From assembly GCA_016713665.1 (NCBI GenBank), contig JADJOR010000001.1:62001-126000 (forward strand): DNA of 64,000 nt, written 5' to 3'. This DNA comes from Deltaproteobacteria bacterium (GTDB lineage Bacteria; Myxococcota_A; UBA9160; UBA4427). The notes beneath the pieces were generated by a model. The model was given only the letters and a program-made list of their open reading frames with translations, did not search any database and was not told the origin of the DNA. Made by a program: the position numbers and the translations under genes. Below are positions 34,974 to 42,877 of this stretch, one piece after another (position 1 is the stretch's first letter; every line of letters starts with the position of its first letter).

Positions 34974-36206
34974 ATGGTGCACGAACAAAGCGGCAATTTC
35001 TTCCGGGATCGGGTCGAGCGGGCTTCCGAGCTGCGCGGCGGACCTTCGCGCAGCCCGGCGCGGATCCTGATCGTCGACCCCGTCGTCGGCTCGCGCTTCG
35101 CGCTGGCGAAGGTCGTCGCTCAGCCGGGCATCCTGGCCGAGACCGCGTCCTCGGTCTCCGAGGCGCGAACGCGACTCGCGCGGGGCGGGGTGGCGCTCGT
35201 CCTCGTGGAGGAAGATCTCGGGGGGGATGTCCGCGGACTCGATTTCCTGATCGAAGTGCGCGAGTCCCAACCCGCGACCCGGCGTGCGCTGGTGATCGGT
35301 GACGGCGGACCGACCCTCGGTCGCGACGAGCTCGCGCGCGCCGGACTCGCCTTCGTCCTGGCCAAGCCGTGGAATCCGGCCTTTCTGCGCAGCGCGATCC
35401 GCGACTCGATCGGAAGCGACATCGAGTTCGCGAGCTGGGAGCATCGTGCCCCCGCATCCGTTCGCAGTCGGACGACGGAATCGGCCGGCGCCGGCGGGGA
35501 AGACGTCGATCGACGCCTCGATCTGCTCGCCCGCGGCCTGCTCGCCGGCCTCAACTCCTGCGAGACGGAGGCCGAGGTCTTCGAGCTCCTCCACGCCGAG
35601 CTCGCGGCCGCCCTCGACTCGCAACGCTGGATCTGGGTCGACGAGGAGCAGGACAGGGCCGCTCGCATCGTCGACGACTGGCCGCTGGAGAGCGGGATCC
35701 GGATCGAATCGCTTCCGCCCGAGGAGCGGCAGCTGCTCGAGCGTGCGCGCCGCTCGACCCGGGTCACGCGCGTCGACCCGGGCCGCAAGTCCGGCTCCGT
35801 CCCCGAGGAAGCTCCGACCTGCATCGGATTCGCGTTGAAGGAAGGCGGGCGGCGGGTGCTCACCGCGCTCGTGTTCGTCCGTCCCACCCGTTGCTCGGCC
35901 GTGCTCACGCTCCTGCGCGAGGTCCAGCCGGGCCTCCAGCTCGCCATTCGCCGGATTCGCGATGCGGAGGCCCGGGCGCTCTCGGCCCGGCGTCTCGCCC
36001 GGCGCGTATCGGAGGAGCTCCGGACCCCCGTCGGCGCCCTCTCGCACGCGATCGATCGCCTGCGCGGCGAAGCAGTGCGAGCCGGCATGTCCACCGAATG
36101 GGTCGACCGCGTCTCGTCGGAGTCCGAACGGCTCGCGCGCGCGGTCGAGCTCTTCGAGGACGAGATCGGGACGGATGGCGGCGGGCGCACGACCGCGGCG
36201 AACTGA
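34974..36206 (+). CDS. Degenerate receiver-GAF-DHp signalling protein
   Basis: 410 residues; GGGAGG just upstream supports this ATG. A receiver-like fold occupies about 30-145 (ILIVDPVVGS at start, LAKPWN with the Lys-Pro near the end). Its phosphorylation position reads Glu (VLVEEDL, about E79), and the conserved Thr/Ser position is not conserved. A GAF-like region spans about 170-320. The last ~70 residues look like a dimerisation/phosphotransfer helix (RRVSEELRTPVGAL) in which the His of the H-box is Glu (E347), and no ATPase domain follows. It sits where flagellar clusters usually encode the sensor kinase (FlrB/FleS) of the next gene's activator. It is predicted to be a non-phosphorylating partner of that regulator. 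Confidence 0.8.
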   Translation: MVHEQSGNFFRDRVERASELRGGPSRSPARILIVDPVVGSRFALAKVVAQPGILAETASSVSEARTRLARGGVALVLVEEDLGGDVRGLDFLIEVRESQPATRRALVIGDGGPTLGRDELARAGLAFVLAKPWNPAFLRSAIRDSIGSDIEFASWEHRAPASVRSRTTESAGAGGEDVDRRLDLLARGLLAGLNSCETEAEVFELLHAELAAALDSQRWIWVDEEQDRAARIVDDWPLESGIRIESLPPEERQLLERARRSTRVTRVDPGRKSGSVPEEAPTCIGFALKEGGRRVLTALVFVRPTRCSAVLTLLREVQPGLQLAIRRIRDAEARALSARRLARRVSEELRTPVGALSHAIDRLRGEAVRAGMSTEWVDRVSSESERLARAVELFEDEIGTDGGGRTTAAN

Positions 36207-36269
36207 TACGAAGGAACTTCGGCGCGCGCCGGTGCGCCGATCGAACGACAGGCAGGAGGCAGAAGAGGC

Positions 36270-37661
36270 GTGGCCAGGATTCTGATCGTGGATGGAGAAG
36301 AGGCGTTCGCCCGCAGTGCGGCGAGTACGTTGCACCTGCAGGGCCACGAGGTGGCGAGCTGTCGGACGCTCGACGAGGCCCAACGCGCCTGTGTCTCGTC
36401 TCCGCCGCAGCTCGTGCTCGTCGATCTTCGCATCGAGGGCGGCGGCGCCTTCGAGCTGCTCGACCGGATCCGCAACGCGCGCCTCGGCTGTGGTGTCATC
36501 GTCACGACGAGCGCGGGGAGCATCGAGAGCGCGGTCGAGGCGATCCAGCGCGGCGCCGTCAACTATCTCCGCAAGCCGATCGAATCCACGGATCTCGTGG
36601 CCGTCGTATCGGAAGCGTTGTCGAAGGCCCCGGCTCCCCAGATCGAGCGGCATCACGGCGTGGCCTCCGCGCAGGAGGATCTGCGGGCCCTCACCGGGAT
36701 CGTCGGCAGCTCGCAGGCGATGGAGAACCTGCTTCGCCTCGTCGAGAAGGTCGCCGGGACCGACAGCTCGGTCCTGATCACGGGCGAGACCGGCGTCGGC
36801 AAGGAGCTCATCGGCCGCGCCATCCACCGACTCTCGCGCCGCGCCGACCGCGTGTTCTGCGCGGTCAACTCCGCGGCCTTCCCCGAGACGCTCCTCGAGA
36901 GCGAGCTCTTCGGTCATCGCCGCGGCGCCTTCACCGGCGCGACGGGGAACAAGAAGGGCCTCTTCGAGTTCGCCCATGAGGGCACCGTCTTCCTCGACGA
37001 GGTCGCCGAGATGCCCCTCTCGATGCAGGTCAAGCTCCTGCGCTTCCTGCAGACCGGCGAGGTCCGCCCGGTCGGCGACGAGACGACTCGCTACGTCGAC
37101 GTGCGCCTCGTGGCGGCGACCAACAAGACGCTCGAGCGCGAGGTCGCGATCGGAAACTTCCGCGAGGATCTCTACTACCGCCTCGCGGTGATCCCGATCC
37201 ACGTCCCGCCGCTTCGGGAGCGACCCGAAGACATCCGGGCACTCTCGAGCCACTTCCTGCGGCGCTTCTCCCAGCGCGCCGGCAAGAGCGTGTCCGCGAT
37301 CGCCGAGGACGCGATGGAGCTGCTGGTCGGTTATGCCTGGCCGGGCAACGTGCGGCAGCTCGAGAACTCGATCGAACGCGGCGTGGCCCTCTGTCAGGGG
37401 ACGCAGATCCAGGTCGAGGATCTCCCGGTCCGCCTGAAGGAAGAGTCGCTCGTCCGCGAGGGCGAGACGATCCACAGCCTCCAGGTCATGGAACGCTCCC
37501 ACATCCTCTCGACCCTCGAGCAGGTCAACTGGAACCGCAAGCGGGCGGCCGCACTGCTCCAGATCTCGACGACGACGCTCTGGCGACGCCTCAAGGAGTT
37601 CGGGATCGAGACGGACGGATCGCGACGACCGCCGACGAGCGTGCCGTCGCTCTCGCGCTGA
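36270..37661 (+). CDS. Sigma-54-dependent response regulator, flagellar (FlrC/FleR-like)
   Basis: 463 residues, GTG start with AGGAGG ten bases upstream. Intact receiver domain (D8, E10, E11, phospho-acceptor D52 in LVDLRIEG, K near YLRKPIE). The AAA+ domain, about 140-390, has Walker A GETGVGKE, GAFTGA (219-224) for sigma-54 contact and Walker B GTVFLDEVAEM. The C-terminal Fis-type helix-turn-helix reads NRKRAAALLQISTTTLWRRL. It activates RpoN promoters. Three sigma-54-type promoters found in this window (47089, 59118, 60846) are its likely targets. Its neighbour lacks a functional kinase core, so how D52 is phosphorylated is unclear. Confidence 0.92.
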   Translation: MARILIVDGEEAFARSAASTLHLQGHEVASCRTLDEAQRACVSSPPQLVLVDLRIEGGGAFELLDRIRNARLGCGVIVTTSAGSIESAVEAIQRGAVNYLRKPIESTDLVAVVSEALSKAPAPQIERHHGVASAQEDLRALTGIVGSSQAMENLLRLVEKVAGTDSSVLITGETGVGKELIGRAIHRLSRRADRVFCAVNSAAFPETLLESELFGHRRGAFTGATGNKKGLFEFAHEGTVFLDEVAEMPLSMQVKLLRFLQTGEVRPVGDETTRYVDVRLVAATNKTLEREVAIGNFREDLYYRLAVIPIHVPPLRERPEDIRALSSHFLRRFSQRAGKSVSAIAEDAMELLVGYAWPGNVRQLENSIERGVALCQGTQIQVEDLPVRLKEESLVREGETIHSLQVMERSHILSTLEQVNWNRKRAAALLQISTTTLWRRLKEFGIETDGSRRPPTSVPSLSR

Positions 37662-37759
37662 GCGGCTTCGAACCCGACGCGATCCGGCCGGCGCAATGAG
37701 CACGGCCCGGAGCCCCGCGACGAAACAGCCCGCCCGGATCGGGCGGATGGAGATGGACG

Positions 37760-38320
37760 ATGTCGAAGGAAAAGAAAGAGCCCGAAGCCAAGCCCGATGC
37801 CGCCGAAGGCGCCAAGGGGGGTGGGGGCAAGGGCGGCATCGTGATGATCGTCGCGGCGGCGCTCGTGTCGCTCGGACTCGGCGCCGGCGGCGCCTTCTTC
37901 TTCGCGGGCTCGCAGGCGAAGCATGCGCCCGCCGCGGCCGAGGAGCACGCCGCACCGGAAGGCGAGCACGGGGCCGCGACGGAGGGTGAGCACCAGAAGA
38001 AGGAGAGCGACGACTACAAGGAGCGTCTGTACGCCCTCGAGCCGCTGGTCGTGAACGTCACCGGCGACGGCTACAACCGCTTCCTGAAGCTGCGCGTCGA
38101 GCTCGAGGCCTCGAAGCCCGAGCTCAAGACGGAGATCGAAGCCCGGTTGCCTCAGGTGCGCGATGCGTTGATCGTGCTGCTGTCGAGCAAGCAGCTCTCG
38201 GACATCACGGACTTCGAGGGCAAGGCGCTGCTCAAGGAGGACATCCTCGAACGGGTGAACGACCTGCTCGAGACGGGTGAGGTCAAGTCGGTGCTGTTCA
38301 CGGAGTTCGTGGTCCAGTGA
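37760..38320 (+). CDS. fliL: Flagellar basal body-associated protein FliL
   Basis: 186 residues. A Lys/Glu/Ala-rich cytoplasmic N-terminus, one transmembrane helix (IVMIVAAALVSLGLGAGGAF, about 27-46), a His/Glu/Gly-rich periplasmic linker and the FliL domain (about 90-186, YALEPLVVNVTGDGYNRFL to VLFTEFVVQ, with LSSKQLSDITDFEGKALLK between). FliL rings surround the stator and support torque. The His/Glu-rich linker (EEHAAPEGEHGAATEGEH) is longer than usual. Its stop overlaps the fliM start. Confidence 0.94.
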   Translation: MSKEKKEPEAKPDAAEGAKGGGGKGGIVMIVAAALVSLGLGAGGAFFFAGSQAKHAPAAAEEHAAPEGEHGAATEGEHQKKESDDYKERLYALEPLVVNVTGDGYNRFLKLRVELEASKPELKTEIEARLPQVRDALIVLLSSKQLSDITDFEGKALLKEDILERVNDLLETGEVKSVLFTEFVVQ

Positions 38321-39243
38321 CGAGCGCGGGGGCCGACGCCGAAATCCTCTCGCGGGAGGAGCTCGATGCACTTCTCGCGGAGATGCCCGGGCTGCTCGCC
38401 GAGCGATCGGCACAGAGCGCCGGGACCGGCTCGCGCGAATCGGACCTCGAGCTCGAGCGGGCGAACGAGGCGTTCGGCTCGGAGTACGCGCGCACGCTGT
38501 CCAATCGCCACGAGCGCGTGATCCAGTTCGTGCTGATCGGGCAGCGGGCGATCGAGTCCGCCGAGCTCGCGGAGCTGATGCTCCCGACCGACGTCGCCGG
38601 CGCCTTCCAGATCATGCCGAAGGCGTTGCCGGGTGCCTTGCTGCTGTCGCGCCCCTTCTTCTTCGAGATGTTGTGCACCCTCTTCGGGGCGGGGGCCAAC
38701 TTGAAGCCGGTCCGGCCGCCGACTCGGGACTACACCCGCATCGAGCGCCGCTTCTACACGCGGATCGTGAAGGAGATGCTGTCGAAGCTCGAGGAGCAGT
38801 GGCAGACGCTGGCGCCGGTCTCGCTGGTCTGGACCGGGCTGCTGGGGCGGACCGCGATCGGCGAGGCCGAGTCGCGTCCCGTGATGCTCGCGACCTACGA
38901 CGTGAAGGGCTTCGGAGATACCTGCCGGGTCCGCCTGGCGGTGCCGGCGGAGGCGCTCCGCAGGGCGGGCGCGGTGGTGCCGAAGGTCGCGAAGCCTCTG
39001 GCGAGCGGCGGGGTGTCGGTGCTCGACGTGCCGATCCGGCTGCGCGCGCAGGTCGGCACGGCCGAGCTCTCCCTGGCCGAGGTCGGGCGGCTCCAGGTCG
39101 GGCAGTCGATCGCGCTCGAGGTGCCGAGCGACGGCATGTTGACGGTCCGGATCGGGGATCGGGAGAAATTCCGCGGGGTCGCGGGGACGCGCGGGCCCAA
39201 GCGAGCAGTGCAATTGCAGGAACGGATCGAGGGACTGGAGTAG
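38317..39243 (+). CDS. fliM: Flagellar motor switch protein FliM
   Basis: 308 residues; GTG start overlaps the fliL stop (GTGA). The N-terminal LSREELDALL is the CheY-P-binding motif. The middle domain (about 45-215) binds FliG and FliM, and the C-terminal SpoA domain (about 235-305) contacts FliN. The peptide between the CheY motif and middle domain is short. A CheY-binding motif implies chemotaxis genes elsewhere in the genome. Confidence 0.94.
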   Translation: MTSAGADAEILSREELDALLAEMPGLLAERSAQSAGTGSRESDLELERANEAFGSEYARTLSNRHERVIQFVLIGQRAIESAELAELMLPTDVAGAFQIMPKALPGALLLSRPFFFEMLCTLFGAGANLKPVRPPTRDYTRIERRFYTRIVKEMLSKLEEQWQTLAPVSLVWTGLLGRTAIGEAESRPVMLATYDVKGFGDTCRVRLAVPAEALRRAGAVVPKVAKPLASGGVSVLDVPIRLRAQVGTAELSLAEVGRLQVGQSIALEVPSDGMLTVRIGDREKFRGVAGTRGPKRAVQLQERIEGLE

Positions 39244-39249
39244 GTACGC

Positions 39250-39600
39250 ATGGCCGAGCAGGGCGAAAGACAGGATCTCCCGGAGATCGACGAGCAGGTC
39301 GTCGCGCCGGGAGCCCAGGATGGCGGGGGACGGAGCCAGGCGGCTCTCGCGGCGGGCGATCTCGGGCTCGTCCTCGAGGTCCCGCTGCGCCTGACCGTCG
39401 AGATCGGCAGCGCGAGCCTGCCCGTCCGGGACGTGCTCGCCCTGACGAAGGGCTCGGTCATCGAGCTCGATCGGATGAGCGGTGAGCCCGCCGACGTGTA
39501 CGCGAACGATCGACTGATCGCGCGCGGCGAGGTCTCGGTCGCCGATCAGCGCGTCGCGATCCGGATCACCGAGCTCGTCGGCACCAAGCCCCGGTCCTAG
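39250..39600 (+). CDS. fliN: Flagellar motor switch protein FliN
   Basis: 116 residues. Acidic N-terminal tail, then the SpoA domain (about 40-112): VPLRLTVEIGSASLPVRDVLALTKGSVIEL split over about 42-72, then YANDRLIARGEVSVADQRVAIRITE. Forms the C-ring with FliM and binds FliH in export. Located six bases after fliM. Confidence 0.93.
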   Translation: MAEQGERQDLPEIDEQVVAPGAQDGGGRSQAALAAGDLGLVLEVPLRLTVEIGSASLPVRDVLALTKGSVIELDRMSGEPADVYANDRLIARGEVSVADQRVAIRITELVGTKPRS

Positions 39601-39621
39601 TCGGACGGAGACCCGGAGGAG

Positions 39622-40734
39622 ATGGGCATGGTCGAGGTCGTCGCCGCACTCGGTGCAGTCCTGTTGTCGATCGTCGTGCTGCGCAAGCTGCTCGTGCGCT
39701 TCGGCCCGGCCGCGCTCGGGGCTCGCGAGCCCGGGCGGATCCGGATCGTGGACAGCGCAGCGCTCTCGCTCAAGCAGAACGTGCACCTCGTCGAGGTCGA
39801 CGGTGAGCGCCTGCTGATCGGAGCCGGCGAGACGGGCCTCGTCCGTCTCGCCCGACTCGCGCCCCGTCCGGCGACGGCGAACGCGAGCGTCCCGGCGAAC
39901 CTCGACGTCGGGGGCGACACGTCGATCGCGCCTGCGACGCGCCGGGGCCGGGCGTTCCTGCGCGCGCTCGGTTCCTCCATCGGCGCCCTCGGCCCCGCGC
40001 TCCTCTTCGCCCTGCTGGCCTCGGCAGGGGACGCGCTCGCAGCCGACACCGCCGGCGCCGGTACGCCTACGTTCTCGGTCACGATCGATGGCGCGACGGC
40101 GCCGGACCAGATCTCCGACACGTTGAAGATCGTGCTCGTCCTGACCGCGATCTCGGTCGCGCCCTCGCTGCTCCTCATGACGACCTGCTTCACGCGGATC
40201 CTGATCGTGCTGGCGCTCCTTCGCCAGGCGCTCGGGACCGCGACGTTGCCCCCGAATCAGGTCCTCGTCGGGCTCGCCCTGATGACGACGATCTACGTCA
40301 TGACCCCGGTCGGCGAAGCCGTCTACGCCGACGCCGTCGAGCCCTACATGGAGAAGAAGATCGGCGGCGAGGAAGCGCTCGAGCGCGGGATCGTGCCGGT
40401 CCGCGACTACATGCTGCGCCACGCGCGGGAGAACGATCTGCTCCTCTTCGTCGAGATGAAGGGCGACACGACCCCCGAGAAGCCGGAGGACGTCTCGATC
40501 TCGACGCTGCTCCCGGCCTTCATGATCAGCGAGATGCGGGCCGCCTTCGAGATCGGCTTCATGATCTATCTGCCTTTCCTGGTCGTCGATCTCGTGATCG
40601 CCTCGATGCTGATCTCCCTCGGCATGATCATGCTGCCACCGGTGATGATCGCATTGCCCTTCAAGCTGATGCTCTTCGTCCTGGTCGACGGTTGGAACCT
40701 GACGTTGACGTCGCTCGTCGCCGGTCTGCAGTAG
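39622..40734 (+). CDS. FliO-FliP fusion protein of the flagellar export gate
   Basis: A single 370-residue frame combines two normally separate proteins. Residues 1-90 are FliO-like: one transmembrane helix (VVAALGAVLLSIVVL, about 5-19), then a small basic domain with LSLKQNVHLVEVDGERLLIG. Residues about 110-142 form a FliP-type hydrophobic signal segment. From about 155 on the FliP core is complete (TDTLKIVLVLT-like start, TCFTRILIVLALLRQALG, PFLVVDLVIASMLISLGM, LTLTSLVAGLQ). No stop or alternative in-frame ATG/GTG with a ribosome site was found at the junction. FliO helps assemble FliP, so a fusion would tether chaperone and client. Followed by fliQ. Confidence 0.88.
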   Translation: MGMVEVVAALGAVLLSIVVLRKLLVRFGPAALGAREPGRIRIVDSAALSLKQNVHLVEVDGERLLIGAGETGLVRLARLAPRPATANASVPANLDVGGDTSIAPATRRGRAFLRALGSSIGALGPALLFALLASAGDALAADTAGAGTPTFSVTIDGATAPDQISDTLKIVLVLTAISVAPSLLLMTTCFTRILIVLALLRQALGTATLPPNQVLVGLALMTTIYVMTPVGEAVYADAVEPYMEKKIGGEEALERGIVPVRDYMLRHARENDLLLFVEMKGDTTPEKPEDVSISTLLPAFMISEMRAAFEIGFMIYLPFLVVDLVIASMLISLGMIMLPPVMIALPFKLMLFVLVDGWNLTLTSLVAGLQ

Positions 40735-40750
40735 GCGGGGGAGCGTCGCG

Positions 40751-41023
40751 ATGAGCCTCGAGCAGATGACGACGATCATGCAGGACATGATGCTGACGAC
40801 CCTGATCGTCTCGGCGCCGATGCTGCTCTCGGCGCTGATCGTGGGCCTCGCGATCTCGGTCTTCCAGGCCGCGACGCAGATCAACGAGCAGACGCTCTCC
40901 TTCGTCCCGAAGATCGTCGTGGTCTTCGGCGTCTTCGGGGCGCTCTTTCCGTGGATGATGCAGCTGATGATGGAGTTCAACGGCCGCGTCATGGCGATCG
41001 TCGCCGGGACGGGGGGACCGTGA
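40751..41023 (+). CDS. fliQ: Flagellar export gate protein FliQ
   Basis: 90 residues, two transmembrane helices (about 17-40 and 52-73) with the conserved ISVFQAATQINEQTLSFVPK linker. Part of the FliPQR helical gate. Its stop overlaps the fliR start (GTGA). Confidence 0.95.
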   Translation: MSLEQMTTIMQDMMLTTLIVSAPMLLSALIVGLAISVFQAATQINEQTLSFVPKIVVVFGVFGALFPWMMQLMMEFNGRVMAIVAGTGGP

Positions 41024-41805
41024 CCTTCGAGCTCGCCCTCGCACCCGTTCTCTCGGCGCTCCTCGGCAGCGTCCGGGTCCTCGCGATGATGCTGGTCGGA
41101 CCGCTCTTCAGCCATCCGGCGCTGAACATGCGGTTCCGGATCATGGCGGCGCTGATGGTGGCGTGGATCGCCGCACCGGTCGCGGTCGGCCATCTGGCGG
41201 GGACGCAATGGGACGCAGCGACCGTCGCCGCCGCGACCCTCGTCGAGCTCGCGATCGGGCTCGCCGTCGGAGTCGGCTCGGCGCTGGTCTTCGCCGCGAT
41301 GATGCAGCTCGGCGAGTTCCTGGCGGTCCAGGGCGGGATCGGTGCGGCCCAGACCCTCGATCCCGCGACGGGCGCCTCGAGCCCGGCGGTCGGGATCGCC
41401 TTGCAGTCCTTCGCCCTGCTGGTCTTCCTCGTGATCGACGGCCACCACGATCTGCTGCGCGGCATCGCCGCGACCTTCGAGCTGCTCCCGGTCGGGGGCG
41501 CGCTGCCCGACGGCGAAGTCTTCCTCGAGGTCGCGAGGCTCGGGAGCGCCGTCTGGTCGATTTCGGTCCAGATCGCCGCGCCGGTCACCGTCGCGATCTT
41601 CGTCCAGAACGTCGCGACCGGCGTGCTGGGCCGGGCGCTCCCGCAGCTCAACATCCTGATCGTCAATCTGCCTCTGCACGTCGGCATCGTGCTCCTGATC
41701 CTCGGGCTCGGGTCGAGCGATCTGATCCACGCGATGAAGGACGAGATCGAGATCTGGCCGGACACCGTCTTCGAAGTCGTCGCCGGAGGTGCCGATGGCC
41801 GATGA
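41020..41805 (+). CDS. fliR: Flagellar export gate protein FliR
   Basis: 261 residues, about six hydrophobic helices, with GPLFSHPALNMRFRIMAAL near the start and the characteristic GGIGAAQTLDPATG loop in the middle. The last helices read LPQLNILIVNLPLHVGIVLL. GTG start overlaps fliQ; its end overlaps the flhB start region. Completes the FliPQR pore. Confidence 0.93.
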   Translation: MTFELALAPVLSALLGSVRVLAMMLVGPLFSHPALNMRFRIMAALMVAWIAAPVAVGHLAGTQWDAATVAAATLVELAIGLAVGVGSALVFAAMMQLGEFLAVQGGIGAAQTLDPATGASSPAVGIALQSFALLVFLVIDGHHDLLRGIAATFELLPVGGALPDGEVFLEVARLGSAVWSISVQIAAPVTVAIFVQNVATGVLGRALPQLNILIVNLPLHVGIVLLILGLGSSDLIHAMKDEIEIWPDTVFEVVAGGADGR

Positions 41806-42877
41806 TGCGGACAAGACCGAGGCCGCGACCCCGAAGAAGCGCGAGGACGCGCGGGAGAAGGGCCAGGTCGCCCAGAGCCGGGACGTGTCCACGGTGCTGC
41901 TGCTCGGGGTCGGCGCGCTGGCGATCGGCTCCGCGCTCGGCGCCCGGATCGGCCGGATGCTGGTCGACGTGGCGCGCAGCGTCTGGGGCGGAACGCTGCT
42001 GCGGCCGGACAGCCTCGGCGATTTTCACGCCGTCCTGCTCCATCACGGCGTCCTGATGGGGCTGGCGCTGGCGCCGGTGGTCCTGCTCGTGATGGTGGTC
42101 GGCGTGGCGGCCAACGTCGCGCAGGTCGGCTGGCTCTTCACGATCGAGCCCCTCGGATTCAAGTTCGAGAAGCTCGACCCGATCGCGGGCTTCCAGCGGA
42201 TGTTCAGCACCGACCGGCTCTACGAGCTCGTGAAGTCGATCGCGAAGCTCTCCGTCGTGGTCGGAATCCTCTGGCTCACCCTCGCGCCGGGCCTCCCCCG
42301 GATCTTCGCGCTGCTCTCCGCCGACATCGTCGACGTATTGCGTGAGGGCGGGGCGCTCCTGAGGCGGACGGTGTGGATCATCCTGGCGGTCTTCGCGGCG
42401 TTCGCGGGCTTCGACTTCTTCTGGCAGAACTGGCAGTTCGAGAAGAAGCTCCGCATGACGAAGCAGGAGGTCCGCGACGAGGCGAAGCAGCGCGAGGGCG
42501 ATCCCAAGGTCAAGAGCCGGATCCGCCAGATCCAGCGCGAGGTCGCCCAGCGTCGCATGTTCGAAGCCATCAAGGACGCCGACGTCGTCGTCGTGAACCC
42601 GACCCATTATGCGGTGGCGCTCCAGTACCGGCCGCCCCTCCAGGCCTCGCCGAAGGTCCTCGCGATGGGGAAGAACCTGATCGCGCTCCGGATCCGCGCC
42701 CGCGCCGAGGAGCTCGGGATTCCGATCGTCGAGAATCCGCCGATCGCGCAGCTGCTCTTCAAGACCGCGAAGATCGACCGCGAGATCCCGGAGAACCTGT
42801 TCCAGGCGGTGGCCGAGGTGCTGGCCTACGTCTACAAGCTCGATCCCCGCCGCGGGCTGCGCTGGAGGAGCGCATGA
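41795..42877 (+). CDS. flhB: Flagellar export switch protein FlhB
   Basis: 360 residues. Four transmembrane helices in the first ~210 residues after a charged N-terminus (KTEAATPKKREDAREKGQV). The cytoplasmic domain carries the autocleavage motif NPTH at 268-271 within VVNPTHYAVAL; cleavage between Asn and Pro switches export from rod/hook to filament substrates. The chosen ATG has GGAGG six bases upstream; a GTG six bases earlier is possible. Stop overlaps the flhA ATG. Confidence 0.95.
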   Translation: MADDADKTEAATPKKREDAREKGQVAQSRDVSTVLLLGVGALAIGSALGARIGRMLVDVARSVWGGTLLRPDSLGDFHAVLLHHGVLMGLALAPVVLLVMVVGVAANVAQVGWLFTIEPLGFKFEKLDPIAGFQRMFSTDRLYELVKSIAKLSVVVGILWLTLAPGLPRIFALLSADIVDVLREGGALLRRTVWIILAVFAAFAGFDFFWQNWQFEKKLRMTKQEVRDEAKQREGDPKVKSRIRQIQREVAQRRMFEAIKDADVVVVNPTHYAVALQYRPPLQASPKVLAMGKNLIALRIRARAEELGIPIVENPPIAQLLFKTAKIDREIPENLFQAVAEVLAYVYKLDPRRGLRWRSA

